64,000 nucleotides of DNA from Streptomyces lienomycini. Lineage in GTDB: Bacteria; Actinomycetota; Actinomycetes; Streptomycetales; Streptomycetaceae. The stretch is from the NCBI RefSeq assembly GCF_027947595.1, contig NZ_CP116257.1:6570001-6634000 (forward strand), read 5' to 3'. Positions 30,560 through 40,143 of the stretch are shown one piece after another. How positions within the stretch are numbered: the first letter of the stretch is position 1; the number at the start of each line of letters is the position of its first letter. Below the pieces are notes generated by a model. The model worked only from the letters and a program-made list of their open reading frames with translations, made no database searches and was not told where the DNA came from. The position numbers and the translations under genes are program-made.

Positions 30560-30570
30560 GGAGCTTCGCC

Positions 30571-31908
30571 ATGCCCGGAATACCCAGAAAAGCGACCTTC
30601 GCGGTCGCCGCCTCCGCGTCCCTCGCCCTGCTCGCCACCGCCTGCACGGGCCAGTCCGACACCGGCGCCTCCGACGACCCGAACGCCGAGACGACCATCA
30701 CCTTCTGGCACGGCTGGAGCGCGCCCGCCGAGGTGAAGGCCGTACAGGCGAACGTGGACCGCTTCGAGAAGGCGCACCCCAACATCAAGGTGAAGGTCGT
30801 CGGCAACATCAATGACGACAAGCTCAACCAGGCGCTGCGCGCGGGCGGTTCGAACGGACCGGACGTGGTGTCCTCGTTCACCACCTCCAACATCGGCAAG
30901 TTCTGCTCGTCGGGCGCCTTCCTCGACCTGAAGCCGTTCGTCGAGAAGTCGAAGCTCGACCTGGAAGCGCTCATCCCGAAGCCGATGCTGGAGTACACGC
31001 AGTTCGAGGGGACGCGCTGCGCCCTGCCCCTGCTCGGCGACGCCTACGGCCTCTACTACAACAAGGACGCCTTCGAGGCGGCCGGGATCAAGGCTCCGCC
31101 GAAGACCTGGTCCGAGTTCGCCGAGGTGGCGAAGAAGCTGACGAAGTCCAAGGGCGACTCGTACGAGCAACTCGGCTTCATGCCGAACTACCACGGCTAC
31201 GAGACCGTCGTCGACCACTACATGTCCCAGTGGGACCACGCCTACTTCGGTGAGGACGGCACGTCCAGCGTCGCCGAGGACCCGGCGTTCGCCGAGATGT
31301 TCACCTACCAGAAGAAGCTCGTCGACGACCTCGGCGGCTTCGGGAAGCTGGAGAAGTACCGCAACACCTTCGGCGACGAGTGGGGCGCCAAGCACCCCTT
31401 CCAGACCGGCCAGGTCGCCATGCAGCTCGACGGCGAGTGGCGGCTCGGCATGGCGAAGGACGCCGGGGTCGACTTCCGGATCGGCACCGCGCCGATGCCC
31501 GTCGCCGACGACGAGGTGGCCGAGTACGGCAAGGGCTTCCTCTCCGGGACCGTCATGGGCATCGCCCCGCACAGCGAGAAGCAGAACGCCGCGTGGGAGC
31601 TGGTGAAGTACATGACGACCGACACCGGGGCCGTCGTCGCCTTCGCCAACGCCATCCGCAACGTGCCCTCCACCTTCCCGGCCCTGAAGTCGCCCGACCT
31701 CGAGACCGACCCGGAGTTCAAGACCTTCCTGGACATCGCCCAGCACCCCGGGTCGAACTCCCCGCCGGCCTCCGTCAACGGCGCCACCTACCAGCTGACG
31801 CTCCAGGACTTCGGCTACCAGTACGAGTCCGGCAAGGTGACGGACCTCAAGGCGGGACTGGAGAAGGCCGCCGCGCAGATCGACCGCGACATCGAGCAGA
31901 CGAAGTAG
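30571..31908 (+). CDS. csnE: Sugar ABC transporter substrate-binding lipoprotein
   Basis: 445 residues, family 1 extracellular sugar-binding protein. The lipobox LLATAC puts the lipidated cysteine at position 25. TTITFWHGWSAPAEVKAVQ begins the mature binding domain, and further cluster residues such as QLDGEWRLGMA and FLSGTVMGIAPHSEKQNAAWE are characteristic. In csnR-K operons this lipoprotein captures chitosan-derived oligosaccharides and delivers them to CsnFG. Strong GGGAG ribosome binding site. The ATP-binding subunit is absent from the operon; in Streptomyces the shared ATPase MsiK usually serves such importers. Confidence 0.92.
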   Translation: MPGIPRKATFAVAASASLALLATACTGQSDTGASDDPNAETTITFWHGWSAPAEVKAVQANVDRFEKAHPNIKVKVVGNINDDKLNQALRAGGSNGPDVVSSFTTSNIGKFCSSGAFLDLKPFVEKSKLDLEALIPKPMLEYTQFEGTRCALPLLGDAYGLYYNKDAFEAAGIKAPPKTWSEFAEVAKKLTKSKGDSYEQLGFMPNYHGYETVVDHYMSQWDHAYFGEDGTSSVAEDPAFAEMFTYQKKLVDDLGGFGKLEKYRNTFGDEWGAKHPFQTGQVAMQLDGEWRLGMAKDAGVDFRIGTAPMPVADDEVAEYGKGFLSGTVMGIAPHSEKQNAAWELVKYMTTDTGAVVAFANAIRNVPSTFPALKSPDLETDPEFKTFLDIAQHPGSNSPPASVNGATYQLTLQDFGYQYESGKVTDLKAGLEKAAAQIDRDIEQTK

Positions 31909-31914
31909 CGGTCC

Positions 31915-32859
31915 ATGGCCACCAACACGCTCCGCGCGAAGCGACGTTCCTCGGCGCTTCGGACGGCGGCCTTCATGTCGCCCTGGCTCGTCGGTTTCGG
32001 CGTCTTCTTCGCCTACCCCCTGGTGTCCACCGTGTACTTCTCGCTGATGAAGTACGACGGCTTCGGCGTCCCGGAGTTCCGGGGCCTGGAGAACTGGGCG
32101 TACGTCTTCCAGGACTACCCGCTGTTCTGGCCGGCCCTGCGCAACACCCTCTGGCTGGTCCTGGTGATGGTGACCTGCCGGGTGGTGTTCGGGCTCGGGG
32201 TCGGGCTGCTCATCACGAGGATCAGGACGGGGGCCGGGGTCTTCCGGACCCTCTTCTACCTGCCCTACCTCGCCCCGCCCGTCGCCGCGACGCTGGCCTT
32301 CGTCTTCCTCCTCAACCCCGGTACGGGACCGGTCAACTCGGTCCTGGAGGGGCTCGGGGTACCGGCGCCCGGCTGGTTCACGGACTCCGCCTGGTCCAAG
32401 CCGGCGCTGACCGCGCTCGCCGTGTGGGGCGTGGGCGACCTCATGGTGATCTTCATGGCGGCGCTGCTCGACGTGCCGAAGGAGCAGTACGAGGCGGCCG
32501 AGCTGGACGGGGCGTCCGCATGGCAGCGGTTCCGGTTCGTGACGCTGCCGAACATCTCGCCGATCGTGCTGTTCGCCGTGGTCACGGGCGTCATCCAGAC
32601 CATGCAGTACTACACGCAGCCGCTGGTCGCCGGGAAGGTCGCCTCCGGGATCATCGGCGGCTCCGGCCAGTCCTTCGAACCCGGCTATCCCGACAAGTCG
32701 ACCCTCACCCTCCCCCAGCTCGTCTACAACCTCGGCTTCCAGCGCTTCGACTACGGCTCCGCCTGTGTGGTCGCGCTCGTGCTGTTCGCGCTGGCCATGG
32801 CGTTCACGGCGCTGCTGATGCGCCGCCGGGGCGGACTTCTCCAGGCAGGTGACCGATGA
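31915..32859 (+). CDS. csnF: Sugar ABC transporter permease 1
   Basis: 314 residues with six membrane spans. The permease cytoplasmic coupling loop (EAA motif) reads EAAELDGASAWQRFRFVTLP. N-terminus FMSPWLVGFGVFFAYPLV is typical of the MalF-like half. Only six bases separate it from csnE, and its stop overlaps the csnG start (ATGA), so the three are translationally linked. It pairs with CsnG as the membrane channel for the oligosaccharide. Confidence 0.94.
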   Translation: MATNTLRAKRRSSALRTAAFMSPWLVGFGVFFAYPLVSTVYFSLMKYDGFGVPEFRGLENWAYVFQDYPLFWPALRNTLWLVLVMVTCRVVFGLGVGLLITRIRTGAGVFRTLFYLPYLAPPVAATLAFVFLLNPGTGPVNSVLEGLGVPAPGWFTDSAWSKPALTALAVWGVGDLMVIFMAALLDVPKEQYEAAELDGASAWQRFRFVTLPNISPIVLFAVVTGVIQTMQYYTQPLVAGKVASGIIGGSGQSFEPGYPDKSTLTLPQLVYNLGFQRFDYGSACVVALVLFALAMAFTALLMRRRGGLLQAGDR

Positions 32860-33767
32860 CCACCCAGGTACCGACGGCCCAGGTGCCGGCCCGGCCCGTC
32901 GCGGCCGGCAGTCCGCCGCCCGCCGAGGAGCGCACCGCCCGCCGGCGCGTCCTGCTGCACTGGATCGCCGTCCACTCCCTCGGCGTGGCCGCCGCCCTCT
33001 TCTTCACCCTGCCGTTCGTCTTCGTGGTCCTCACCTCGCTGATGAGCGACCAGCAGGCCCTCACCCGGGATCTGTGGCCGCACACCTGGGAGTGGGGCAA
33101 CTACCGCGCCGTCCTGGACACGCCCGGCTTCCTCACCTGGTGGAAGAACACGCTGCTGTACGCGGGTCTCGGCACCGTCCTGACGGTGGCGTCGTCGGTC
33201 CCGGTGGCGTACGCGCTCGCCAAGTTCCGCTTCCGGGGCCGGCACCTGTCGCTGATGCTGGTGATCTCGACGATGATGCTGCCCCCGCAGGTGATCATCA
33301 TCCCGATGTACCTGTTCTGGGCGAAGCAGCTCGACCTGTCCGGCACCCTGTGGCCGCTGATCATCCCGATGGCCTTCGGCGACGCCTTCTCCATCTTCCT
33401 GCTGCGCCAGTTCCTGCTGACCATCCCGGACGAGTACCTCGACGCGGCGAAGGTCGACGGCTGCGGGGAGCTGCGCACCCTGCTGAAAGTCGTCCTGCCG
33501 ATGGCCAAGCCGGGGATCGCCGCCGTGGCCCTCTTCCAGTTCTTCTACGCCTGGAACGACTACTTCGGCCCCCAGATCTACGCCTCCGAGAACCCCGGCG
33601 CCTGGACGCTCTCCTACGGCCTGGAGTCCTTCAAGGGCGCCCACCACACCGACTGGAACCTCACCATGGCCGCGACCGTGCTGGTCATGGCCCCCGTGAT
33701 CCTCGTGTTCTTCTTCGCGCAGAAGGCGTTCGTCGAGGGCGTCACACTGACCGGAGTAAAGGGTTGA
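32856..33767 (+). CDS. csnG: Sugar ABC transporter permease 2
   Basis: 303 residues, MalG-like half, with six spans. Coupling loop LDAAKVDGCGELRTLLKVVLP; family segment MMLPPQVIIIPMYLF; and C-terminal FVEGVTLTGVKG, the usual end of this permease class. Start overlaps the csnF stop by four bases. The ~40-residue N-terminal tail before the first span is Pro/Ala-rich. Confidence 0.94.
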   Translation: MTTQVPTAQVPARPVAAGSPPPAEERTARRRVLLHWIAVHSLGVAAALFFTLPFVFVVLTSLMSDQQALTRDLWPHTWEWGNYRAVLDTPGFLTWWKNTLLYAGLGTVLTVASSVPVAYALAKFRFRGRHLSLMLVISTMMLPPQVIIIPMYLFWAKQLDLSGTLWPLIIPMAFGDAFSIFLLRQFLLTIPDEYLDAAKVDGCGELRTLLKVVLPMAKPGIAAVALFQFFYAWNDYFGPQIYASENPGAWTLSYGLESFKGAHHTDWNLTMAATVLVMAPVILVFFFAQKAFVEGVTLTGVKG

Positions 33768-33774
33768 TGACTTC

Positions 33775-35040
33775 ATGAAACTCACCGTGGTCGGCGGCGG
33801 TTCGACCTACACACCCGAACTGATCGACGGCTTCGCCCGGTTGCGGGACACGCTGCCCGTCGAGGAGCTGATCCTGGTCGACCCGGCGGCGGACCGGCTG
33901 GAGCTGGTGGGCGGCCTCGCCCGCCGCATCTTCGCCCGGCAGGGGCACGGTGGCCGCGTGGTCACCACCTCCGACCTGGACGCGGCCGTCGACGGCGCCG
34001 ACGCCGTCCTGCTCCAGCTGCGGGTCGGCGGCCAGGCCGCCAGGCAGCAGGACGAGACCTGGCCGCTGGAGTGCGGCTGCGTCGGCCAGGAGACGACCGG
34101 CGCGGGCGGGCTCGCCAAGGCGCTGCGCACCGTGCCGGTGGTCCTGGACATCGCCGAGCGGGTGCGCCGGGCCAACCCGGACGCCTGGATCATCGACTTC
34201 ACCAACCCGGTCGGCATCGTCACCCGCGCCCTGCTCCAGGCCGGGCACCGGGCGATCGGGCTGTGCAACGTGGCGATCGGGCTGCAGCGCAAGTTCGCCG
34301 CGCTGCTGCGGGTGGCCCCCGCCGACGTCCACCTGGACCACGTCGGCCTCAACCACCTCACCTGGGAGACCGCCGTACGGCTCGGCGGCCCCGAGGGCGA
34401 GGACGTGCTGCCCCGGCTGCTGGCCGAGCACGGGGACGCGGTCGCCGCCGACCTGCGCCTGCCCCGGCCGCTGCTGGACCGCCTGGGCGTCGTCCCCTCC
34501 TACTACCTGCGCTACTACTACGCCCACGACGAGGTCGTCGACGAGCTGCGCACCAAGCCGTCCCGGGCCGCCGAGGTCGCGGAGATGGAACGGCAGCTCC
34601 TCGAGATGTACGGCGACCCGGCCCTGGACGAGAAGCCCGCGCTGCTCGCCAAGCGCGGCGGCGCCTACTACTCCGAGGCTGCCGTGGACCTCGCGTCCGC
34701 CCTGCTCGGCGGCACGGGCTCCCCGTACCAGGTGGTGAACACCCACAACCGGGGCACGCTGCCCTTCCTCCCCGACGACGCGGTGATCGAGGTCCCGGCG
34801 GCGGTGGGCGCCAAGGGCGCCTCCCCGCTGCCGGTGGCGGACGTCGACCCGCTGTACGCGGGGCTGATGGCGAACGTCACCGCGTACGAGGACCTCGCGC
34901 TGGACGCGGCCCTGCGCGGCGGGCGGGACCGGGTCTTCCGGGCACTGCTCGCCCACCCGCTCGTCGGCCAGTACGCCTACGCCGAGCAGCTCACCGACCG
35001 GCTGATCGCGCACAACCGGGAGCACCTGGCGTGGGCCTGA
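33775..35040 (+). CDS. csnH: Family 4 glycoside hydrolase (6-phospho-beta-glucosidase type)
   Basis: 421-residue NAD- and metal-dependent glycosidase. The dinucleotide site VVGGGSTYTPELI is at the N-terminus; metal-site Cys and His lie in GLCNVAIG and HVGLNHLTW; the PVGIVTRAL segment supports GH4. Annotated family members act on 6-phospho-glycosides, but the importer here is an ABC system that does not phosphorylate, so the real substrate may be a non-phosphorylated glucosaminide. Seven bases after csnG; overlaps csnK by ten bases. Confidence 0.9.
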   Translation: MKLTVVGGGSTYTPELIDGFARLRDTLPVEELILVDPAADRLELVGGLARRIFARQGHGGRVVTTSDLDAAVDGADAVLLQLRVGGQAARQQDETWPLECGCVGQETTGAGGLAKALRTVPVVLDIAERVRRANPDAWIIDFTNPVGIVTRALLQAGHRAIGLCNVAIGLQRKFAALLRVAPADVHLDHVGLNHLTWETAVRLGGPEGEDVLPRLLAEHGDAVAADLRLPRPLLDRLGVVPSYYLRYYYAHDEVVDELRTKPSRAAEVAEMERQLLEMYGDPALDEKPALLAKRGGAYYSEAAVDLASALLGGTGSPYQVVNTHNRGTLPFLPDDAVIEVPAAVGAKGASPLPVADVDPLYAGLMANVTAYEDLALDAALRGGRDRVFRALLAHPLVGQYAYAEQLTDRLIAHNREHLAWA

Positions 35041-36002
35041 GCGCAAGCGTCCTCGCCGTCGACGCGGGCAACAGCAAGACCGACGTGGCCGTGGTGGCGG
35101 CCGACGGGGAGGTCCTCGCCACGGCGCGCGGCGGGGCCTTCCGGCCGCCCGCCGTGGGGGTCGAGCGGGCCGTGGACGCCCTCGCGGAGGCGGTGACGCG
35201 GGCCTTCGACGCGGCCGGGGTCACCTCCGTCGACCACGTGTCGGCGTGCCTGGCCAACGCCGACCTGCCCGTGGAGGAGGAGCAGTTGGCCGCCGCGCTG
35301 CACGCGCGCGCGTGGGGCGCGCGGGTCGACGTGCGCAACGACACCTTCGCGATCCTGCGGGCCGGTGTCTCCGAGCCCCTCGGCGTCGCCGTCGTGTGCG
35401 GGGCCGGCGTCAACTGCGTGGGCATGCGCCCGGACGGCCGCACCGCCCGCTTCCCCGCCATCGGCCGCATCTCCGGCGACTGGGGCGGCGGCTGGGGGCT
35501 GGCCGAGGAGGCGCTGTGGCACGCCGCGCGCGCGGAGGACGGCCGCGGCGGGCCGACGGAACTGGCCCGCACGCTGCCGGCGCACTTCGGACTCGGCACG
35601 ATGTACGCCCTGATCGAGGCCCTGCACCTGCGGCACATCGAGCCCGTCCGGCGCCACGAGCTGGCCCCGGTGCTGTTCGCCACGGCGGCCGGCGGCGACC
35701 CGCTGGCCCGGTCGATCGTGGACCGGCAGGCCGACGAGGTGGTGGCCATGGCCACGGTCGCGCTGACCCGCCTCGACCTGCTGGCCGAACCCGCGCCGGT
35801 CCTGCTGGGCGGCAGTGTGCTGGCGGCACGGCATCCGCGACTCGACGACCGGATACGGGAGCTGCTGGCCGCCCGCGCGCCCAAGGCCGTACCCCGGGTG
35901 GTGACCGCCCGGCCGGTGCTGGGCGCGGTGCTGCTGGGTCTCGACCACGTGGACGCGGCCCCCGGGGCCGACGCGCGGGTACGGGCGCACTTCACCGCCT
36001 GA
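35031..36002 (+). CDS. csnK: Sugar kinase, BadF/BadG/BcrA-type ATPase family (probable glucosamine kinase)
   Basis: 323 residues. The actin-like ATPase phosphate loop VLAVDAGNSKTDVAVVAADG is near the N-terminus, with CGAGVNCVG and GRISGDWGGGWGL in mid-protein and LLGGSVL near the end. This matches the N-acetylglucosamine/glucosamine kinase branch. GTG 35031 overlaps the end of csnH, with GGGAG eight bases upstream. As the last gene of the csn operon it would phosphorylate the released amino sugar. The assignment of glucosamine as substrate rests on the operon context. Confidence 0.88.
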   Translation: MGLSASVLAVDAGNSKTDVAVVAADGEVLATARGGAFRPPAVGVERAVDALAEAVTRAFDAAGVTSVDHVSACLANADLPVEEEQLAAALHARAWGARVDVRNDTFAILRAGVSEPLGVAVVCGAGVNCVGMRPDGRTARFPAIGRISGDWGGGWGLAEEALWHAARAEDGRGGPTELARTLPAHFGLGTMYALIEALHLRHIEPVRRHELAPVLFATAAGGDPLARSIVDRQADEVVAMATVALTRLDLLAEPAPVLLGGSVLAARHPRLDDRIRELLAARAPKAVPRVVTARPVLGAVLLGLDHVDAAPGADARVRAHFTA

Positions 36003-36016
36003 ACCGCAAGGGATGC

Positions 36017-36045
36017 CGGTTCCCCGGACCCGGTCCGGGGAACCG
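36017..36045 (+). terminator. Terminator of the csn operon
   Basis: A perfect 14-bp inverted repeat (cggttccccggacc / ggtccggggaaccg) with a single central base, 15 bases after the csnK stop. It marks the end of the six-gene operon and separates it from the signalling cluster. Confidence 0.85.
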
Positions 36046-36183
36046 AACCGGTTCCCGTGGCGTATTCATGGGCAGGGGTGGTGCGTTGCACCGGGAGCGC
36101 ATCAAGATCGGGTGAAGGCCGGTGCGGATGTCGGTGCGGGCAGCGATACTTGCGGCGACGGATGACCATGGGGGAGGTCGGCA

Positions 36184-37635
36184 GTGACTCAACCGCACAG
36201 GGGCGGCGCGGCGAAGCCGCCCGGCACCCGCGTGCCCGCCCCGCCCGCCGTGCCGCCGCAGCGGCCGGGCGGCGCGCTCGCCGTGCCGCCGCAGTCCCCG
36301 CCTCCCGCACCGGCGGAGCCCCGCCGCACCGCCTTCGCCGAGGGCGTGGACCGGCTGCGCGCGGCGGCGGTCACCGAACCGGGGCGGCTGCGCATCATCG
36401 GCGCGCTGCTCGCCGTCCTCGTCGTCGCCTTCGGCACCGTCACCGCCTGGCAGATGAACGAGCGGTCCGCGGCGGCCGACGACGTACTGAACCGGAGCCA
36501 GCCCCTCAGCTCGGCCGCGGCCGGTATCTACCGCTCCCTCGCCGAGGCCAACACCGCTGCCTCCAGCGGCTTCCTCGCCGGCGGCCAGGAGACGAAGGAC
36601 TCCCGTGAGCGGTACGAGAACGGGATGGGCGCCGCCGCCGAGGGGCTCGTGACGGCCGCCGCCAACTCCGACCCGAAGTCCCCGGCCGCGACGACCATCG
36701 CCCACCTCAACCGCCTGCTGCCCGAGTACAAGGGCCTCGTCGAGCGCGCCCGCACCTACAACCGGCAGGGCTTCCCGGTCGGCGGCGCCTATCTGCGCTA
36801 CGCCAACGAGAAGATGCAGCAGGAGATGCTCCCGGCGGCGGAGGACCTGTACAAGAAGGAGAACCAGCGGCTGAGCGCCGACTACGGCGACGCCAAGCCC
36901 TACCCGTGGGCGGCGATCGCCCTGGGCGTCGTCCTGCTCGCCGCGCTGGCCTGGGCCCAGCACCGCGACTACCGGCGCACCAACCGGGTCCTGAACCGCG
37001 GCCTGGTCGCCACCACGGCCGCCGCCGCGATCGTGCTGCTGTGGCTGGTCGTCGGCCACGGCGTCGCCCGGTCGAACCTCGCCGACTCCTACGAGCACGG
37101 CGTGCGCTCCCTCAACACGCTGAACGAGGCCCGCATCGCCTCCCTCAAGGCCCGGGGCAACGAGAACCTGACCCTGGTCTCCCGCGGCGCGGAGACCACC
37201 GAGGTCGACGGCAGGACGTACGACGCCTACGACGTGGCGTACGGGAAGAACATGGACGTCCTCGGCAAGGCCCTGGCCGAGGCGGAGCGGCTCGCCGACG
37301 ACCGGACCGGCGCACGGCCCGTCGACACGGCGAACGGCGACATGGAGGAGTGGAAGAAGCGTCACACCTCAGCCCGTGAGCAGGACGAGAACGGCAACTA
37401 CCAGCAGGCGCTGGACCTGGTGATCGGCGGTGACGGCGCCACGGTCGAGTGCTTCGACGGCGTCGACGCCGCTCTCGCCACCGCCCTCGAACACGAGCGG
37501 GGCGAGTTCGAGCAGGCGGCGGGCGACGGCCTGGACGCCATGGGGTACCTGCCGCAGGGTGCCGGAGTGCTCGCCGGGCTGGGCGTGGCCGGCGCGCTGC
37601 TGGGCATCGGCCGCAGGCTCTCGGAGTACCGGTGA
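36184..37635 (+). CDS. GlnX-like four-span membrane sensor protein
   Basis: 483 residues. Pro-rich cytoplasmic N-terminus, then membrane spans at about 71-89 (IIGALLAVLVVAFGTVTAW), 240-259, 275-297 and 459-478. The two long loops (90-239 and 298-458) are helical, extracytoplasmic and resemble sensor domains of chemoreceptor type. In mycobacteria and corynebacteria a protein of this architecture, GlnX, is encoded with the binding protein GlnH and the kinase PknG; the same order follows here. GTG start with GGAGG upstream. Its stop lies 45 bases before the chosen glnH start (or overlaps a possible GTG at 37632). Role proposed: transmit GlnH occupancy to the kinase. Confidence 0.8.
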   Translation: MTQPHRGGAAKPPGTRVPAPPAVPPQRPGGALAVPPQSPPPAPAEPRRTAFAEGVDRLRAAAVTEPGRLRIIGALLAVLVVAFGTVTAWQMNERSAAADDVLNRSQPLSSAAAGIYRSLAEANTAASSGFLAGGQETKDSRERYENGMGAAAEGLVTAAANSDPKSPAATTIAHLNRLLPEYKGLVERARTYNRQGFPVGGAYLRYANEKMQQEMLPAAEDLYKKENQRLSADYGDAKPYPWAAIALGVVLLAALAWAQHRDYRRTNRVLNRGLVATTAAAAIVLLWLVVGHGVARSNLADSYEHGVRSLNTLNEARIASLKARGNENLTLVSRGAETTEVDGRTYDAYDVAYGKNMDVLGKALAEAERLADDRTGARPVDTANGDMEEWKKRHTSAREQDENGNYQQALDLVIGGDGATVECFDGVDAALATALEHERGEFEQAAGDGLDAMGYLPQGAGVLAGLGVAGALLGIGRRLSEYR

Positions 37636-37679
37636 GACGGGGCGCGGGCCCGGCGGGCCGCAGGTGGGAAGGGGTACCC

Positions 37680-38747
37680 GTGGAAGAGGGCGCGAGGATG
37701 CGGGCGCGAGGGCTGCGGACCGGCCTGAAGGGCTGGGGCGGGGTGGGGGCGATGGCCTTCGCCTGCGTCCTCGCGGTGCTGTCCGCCCTGCTCCTGCCCG
37801 TGGTCCGCTCGCACGGCGAGGGCGGCGGCACGGACGGCGGCGGCCCAGGCGTCGCCCACGGCAGCCAGACACGGGCCGCGCGGGAGTGCACCGCGCCCGA
37901 GGCGCAGACGCTGACCCCGTCCGGGGCCGACGGCCCCACCATCGACGCGATCCGGGCCCGCGCGGGCGAGAAGCGCAAACTGATCGTCGGCGTCGACCAG
38001 AACAGCTACCACTGGGGCTACCGCGACCCGAACAGCGGCGGGGGCGCCCAACTGGAGGGCTTCGACATCGACCTGGTGCGCCGGATCGCCAAGGACATAC
38101 TCGGCGACGAGAAGGCCGTGCAGTTCAAGGCGATCCCCACCGACCAGCGCATCCCCGCGATCCGGGACGGCCGGGTCGACATGGTGGTGCGCACGATGAC
38201 CATCACCTGCGAGCGGGTGGAGGACGTGGCGTTCTCCGCCCCGTACTTCAGGACCGGCCAGCAACTGCTGGCCCCCAAGTCCTCGGACATCACCGGGTAC
38301 GACGGCTCGCTGGCGGGCCGGAGGATCTGCACGGCGGCGGGCTCCACGGCGCTGAGCACGCTGGAGCGGGACCAGAAGGACGGCAGGCTCGCCGCCGACG
38401 CGGACCTCGGCACCACCGTGCCCAACCAACTGGACTGCCTGGTGCGGCTCCAGCTCGGCGAGGTCGACGCGGTCGTCACCGACGGCGCCCTCGCCGCGAG
38501 CCAGGCCGCGCAGGACCCGACGGTCGAGCTGAAGGGCGACGACTTCACGACCGAGTACTACGGCGTGGCGATGAAGAAGGACGCCGACGATCTGGTACGC
38601 CGGGTCAACCGGATCATCGAGGAGTGGCGCGCGGACCGGGCCGGGGGGTGGCAGCACTCGTACGACGAGTGGCTGTCGCAGACCATGGGCGGCGACGCGG
38701 GGAGGTCGCAGCCGCCGACACCGGCGCGGTATCTGCGCGAGAGCTGA
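37680..38747 (+). CDS. GlnH-like amino-acid-binding protein
   Basis: 355 residues. One N-terminal span (AFACVLAVLSALLLPVV) anchors a family 3 solute-binding domain: KLIVGVDQNSYHWGYRDPN, GFDIDLVRRIAKDIL, VEDVAFSAPYF and CTAAGSTALSTL. There is no clear lipobox cysteine, so anchoring is probably by the uncleaved span. No transporter permeases are present, which fits a sensing rather than uptake role, as described for GlnH in the PknG pathway (binds Glu/Asp). GTG 37680 was chosen for the strong GAAGGGG ribosome binding site; GTG 37632 overlapping the previous stop is an alternative. Confidence 0.82.
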   Translation: MEEGARMRARGLRTGLKGWGGVGAMAFACVLAVLSALLLPVVRSHGEGGGTDGGGPGVAHGSQTRAARECTAPEAQTLTPSGADGPTIDAIRARAGEKRKLIVGVDQNSYHWGYRDPNSGGGAQLEGFDIDLVRRIAKDILGDEKAVQFKAIPTDQRIPAIRDGRVDMVVRTMTITCERVEDVAFSAPYFRTGQQLLAPKSSDITGYDGSLAGRRICTAAGSTALSTLERDQKDGRLAADADLGTTVPNQLDCLVRLQLGEVDAVVTDGALAASQAAQDPTVELKGDDFTTEYYGVAMKKDADDLVRRVNRIIEEWRADRAGGWQHSYDEWLSQTMGGDAGRSQPPTPARYLRES

Positions 38748-38808
38748 CCGACGGCCGCACCGCAGGCGAAGAGCACACACGCAAGTCCGCGACAGCGAGA
38801 GGTGATCG

Positions 38809-40143
38809 ATGGGCGACACGGGACCCACCGGGCCGGTGATGGACCGGGACGAGGTGGACCGTGCGCTGGCGCGGCTCGGCGCGGAGCACGAGGCGATCGA
38901 GACCTCGCTCCTCGCCCTCCAGGACCACGCGGGCCGCAGACTCCTCGAGGGCGCCGAGCTGACCGGCGTCACCGTCGAACGCTGGGCCGCCGCCGAGGCG
39001 TCCATCACGCTGCTGTGGACCTGCTTCGACGCGTACACGGGCGCCCTGCGCACCGCCCGGGAGATCCGCTCCCGGCGCCGCTGGTCCAGCCGCGAGGACC
39101 TGGCCGAGCTGACGGAGCTGCTGCGCGGCGACGCCGTCACGCTGGCCGGGAGCACCGTCGCCACGGCCAACGCCCCGACGGCGCACGGCGGTCCGGGCCG
39201 GCTCAGCGAGCGGTACACGCTGGCGACGCTGGTGGAGCGGATGAACCAGCTCTACGCGACCTCCCTGGACATGGTGGTCGCCGCCGACGCGGTGTGGTCG
39301 GCGCTGCCCGCCCGCATCGATTTACTCGCCGCCGAGCTCCAGCGCACCCGCAGGCTCGCGCACTCCGTGGGCGTGCGCCCCGGCGAGCACCCGTCCGGGG
39401 ACGACCTGGAGCGGATCACGCGCACCCTGACGAGGCTGCGCGAGCGCGTGGTGTCCGACCCGCTGGCGTTCTGGTCGCCGGCCCGGGGCAGTTCGGCTCC
39501 GGGCGGCGGCCGTCCCGACACCACGGTGTACGACCGGGAGGCGCGCGCCCTGGAGGAGGTGCGCCGCGAGATCGACGCGGTGCTGGCCGTGCGCCAGGAC
39601 GCCGAGCAGCGGATCGTCCGGCTGCGGGACGTGCTCTCGCGCGCGGACCGCACGCTCGCCGAGGCACGCACCGCGCGCGGCGAGGTGCTGGCGAAGATCG
39701 CCGCGACGGAGGTGCCGGTCGTCGGCGGACCGCCGATCGTGCTCCAGGAGCAGCTCGCGGCGGCCGCCGAGTACCGCAGGCACGCGCAGTGGCACCGGCT
39801 GTCGCCGCTCCTGGAGTCCCTGGAGGAGAAGGCGGAGGACGAACTGCTGCGTGCCCGCGAGTCGTTGACGGCGGTCACCGCGCCGCTCGCGGTCCGGGCC
39901 GAGCTGCGTGGCCGGCTCGACGCGTACAAGGCGAAGATGGCCCGGCTGGGCCACGCCGAGGACCCGGAGCTGGCCGAGAAGTACGAGAAGGCACGCCGCA
40001 TGCTGTGGAGCGCGCCCTGCGACCTGCGCGTCGCCGAGCAGGCCGTCCTGCGCTACCAGCGGGCGGCCGCCGAACTGCTGGGCGCCGCACCGCGCGTGCC
40101 CGGCCAGGGCGGGCCGGTGGACCGGACGGGGCCCGGCACATGA
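38809..40143 (+). CDS. Long coiled-coil protein of the kinase cluster, with a TTA codon
   Basis: 444 residues, almost entirely helical and charged, with heptad-like stretches (for example 255-300 ALEEVRREIDAVLAVRQDAE and 360-420). No membrane span or signal. I do not recognise a named family; comparable proteins occur beside streptomycete PknG genes. Codon 172 (39322-39324) is TTA, the only one I found in a coding region of the window, so translation should depend on the developmental tRNA bldA. The stop overlaps the next start (ATGA at 40140), so downstream translation may depend on it as well. Possibly a scaffold between the membrane sensor and kinase; that is inference. Confidence 0.75.
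   Translation: MGDTGPTGPVMDRDEVDRALARLGAEHEAIETSLLALQDHAGRRLLEGAELTGVTVERWAAAEASITLLWTCFDAYTGALRTAREIRSRRRWSSREDLAELTELLRGDAVTLAGSTVATANAPTAHGGPGRLSERYTLATLVERMNQLYATSLDMVVAADAVWSALPARIDLLAAELQRTRRLAHSVGVRPGEHPSGDDLERITRTLTRLRERVVSDPLAFWSPARGSSAPGGGRPDTTVYDREARALEEVRREIDAVLAVRQDAEQRIVRLRDVLSRADRTLAEARTARGEVLAKIAATEVPVVGGPPIVLQEQLAAAAEYRRHAQWHRLSPLLESLEEKAEDELLRARESLTAVTAPLAVRAELRGRLDAYKAKMARLGHAEDPELAEKYEKARRMLWSAPCDLRVAEQAVLRYQRAAAELLGAAPRVPGQGGPVDRTGPGT

Noticed and set aside
33775..36002. PTS-linked phospho-glucosidase pathway
   Set aside because: The uptake system is an ABC importer and no PTS genes are present, so GH4 is placed in the csn pathway instead.
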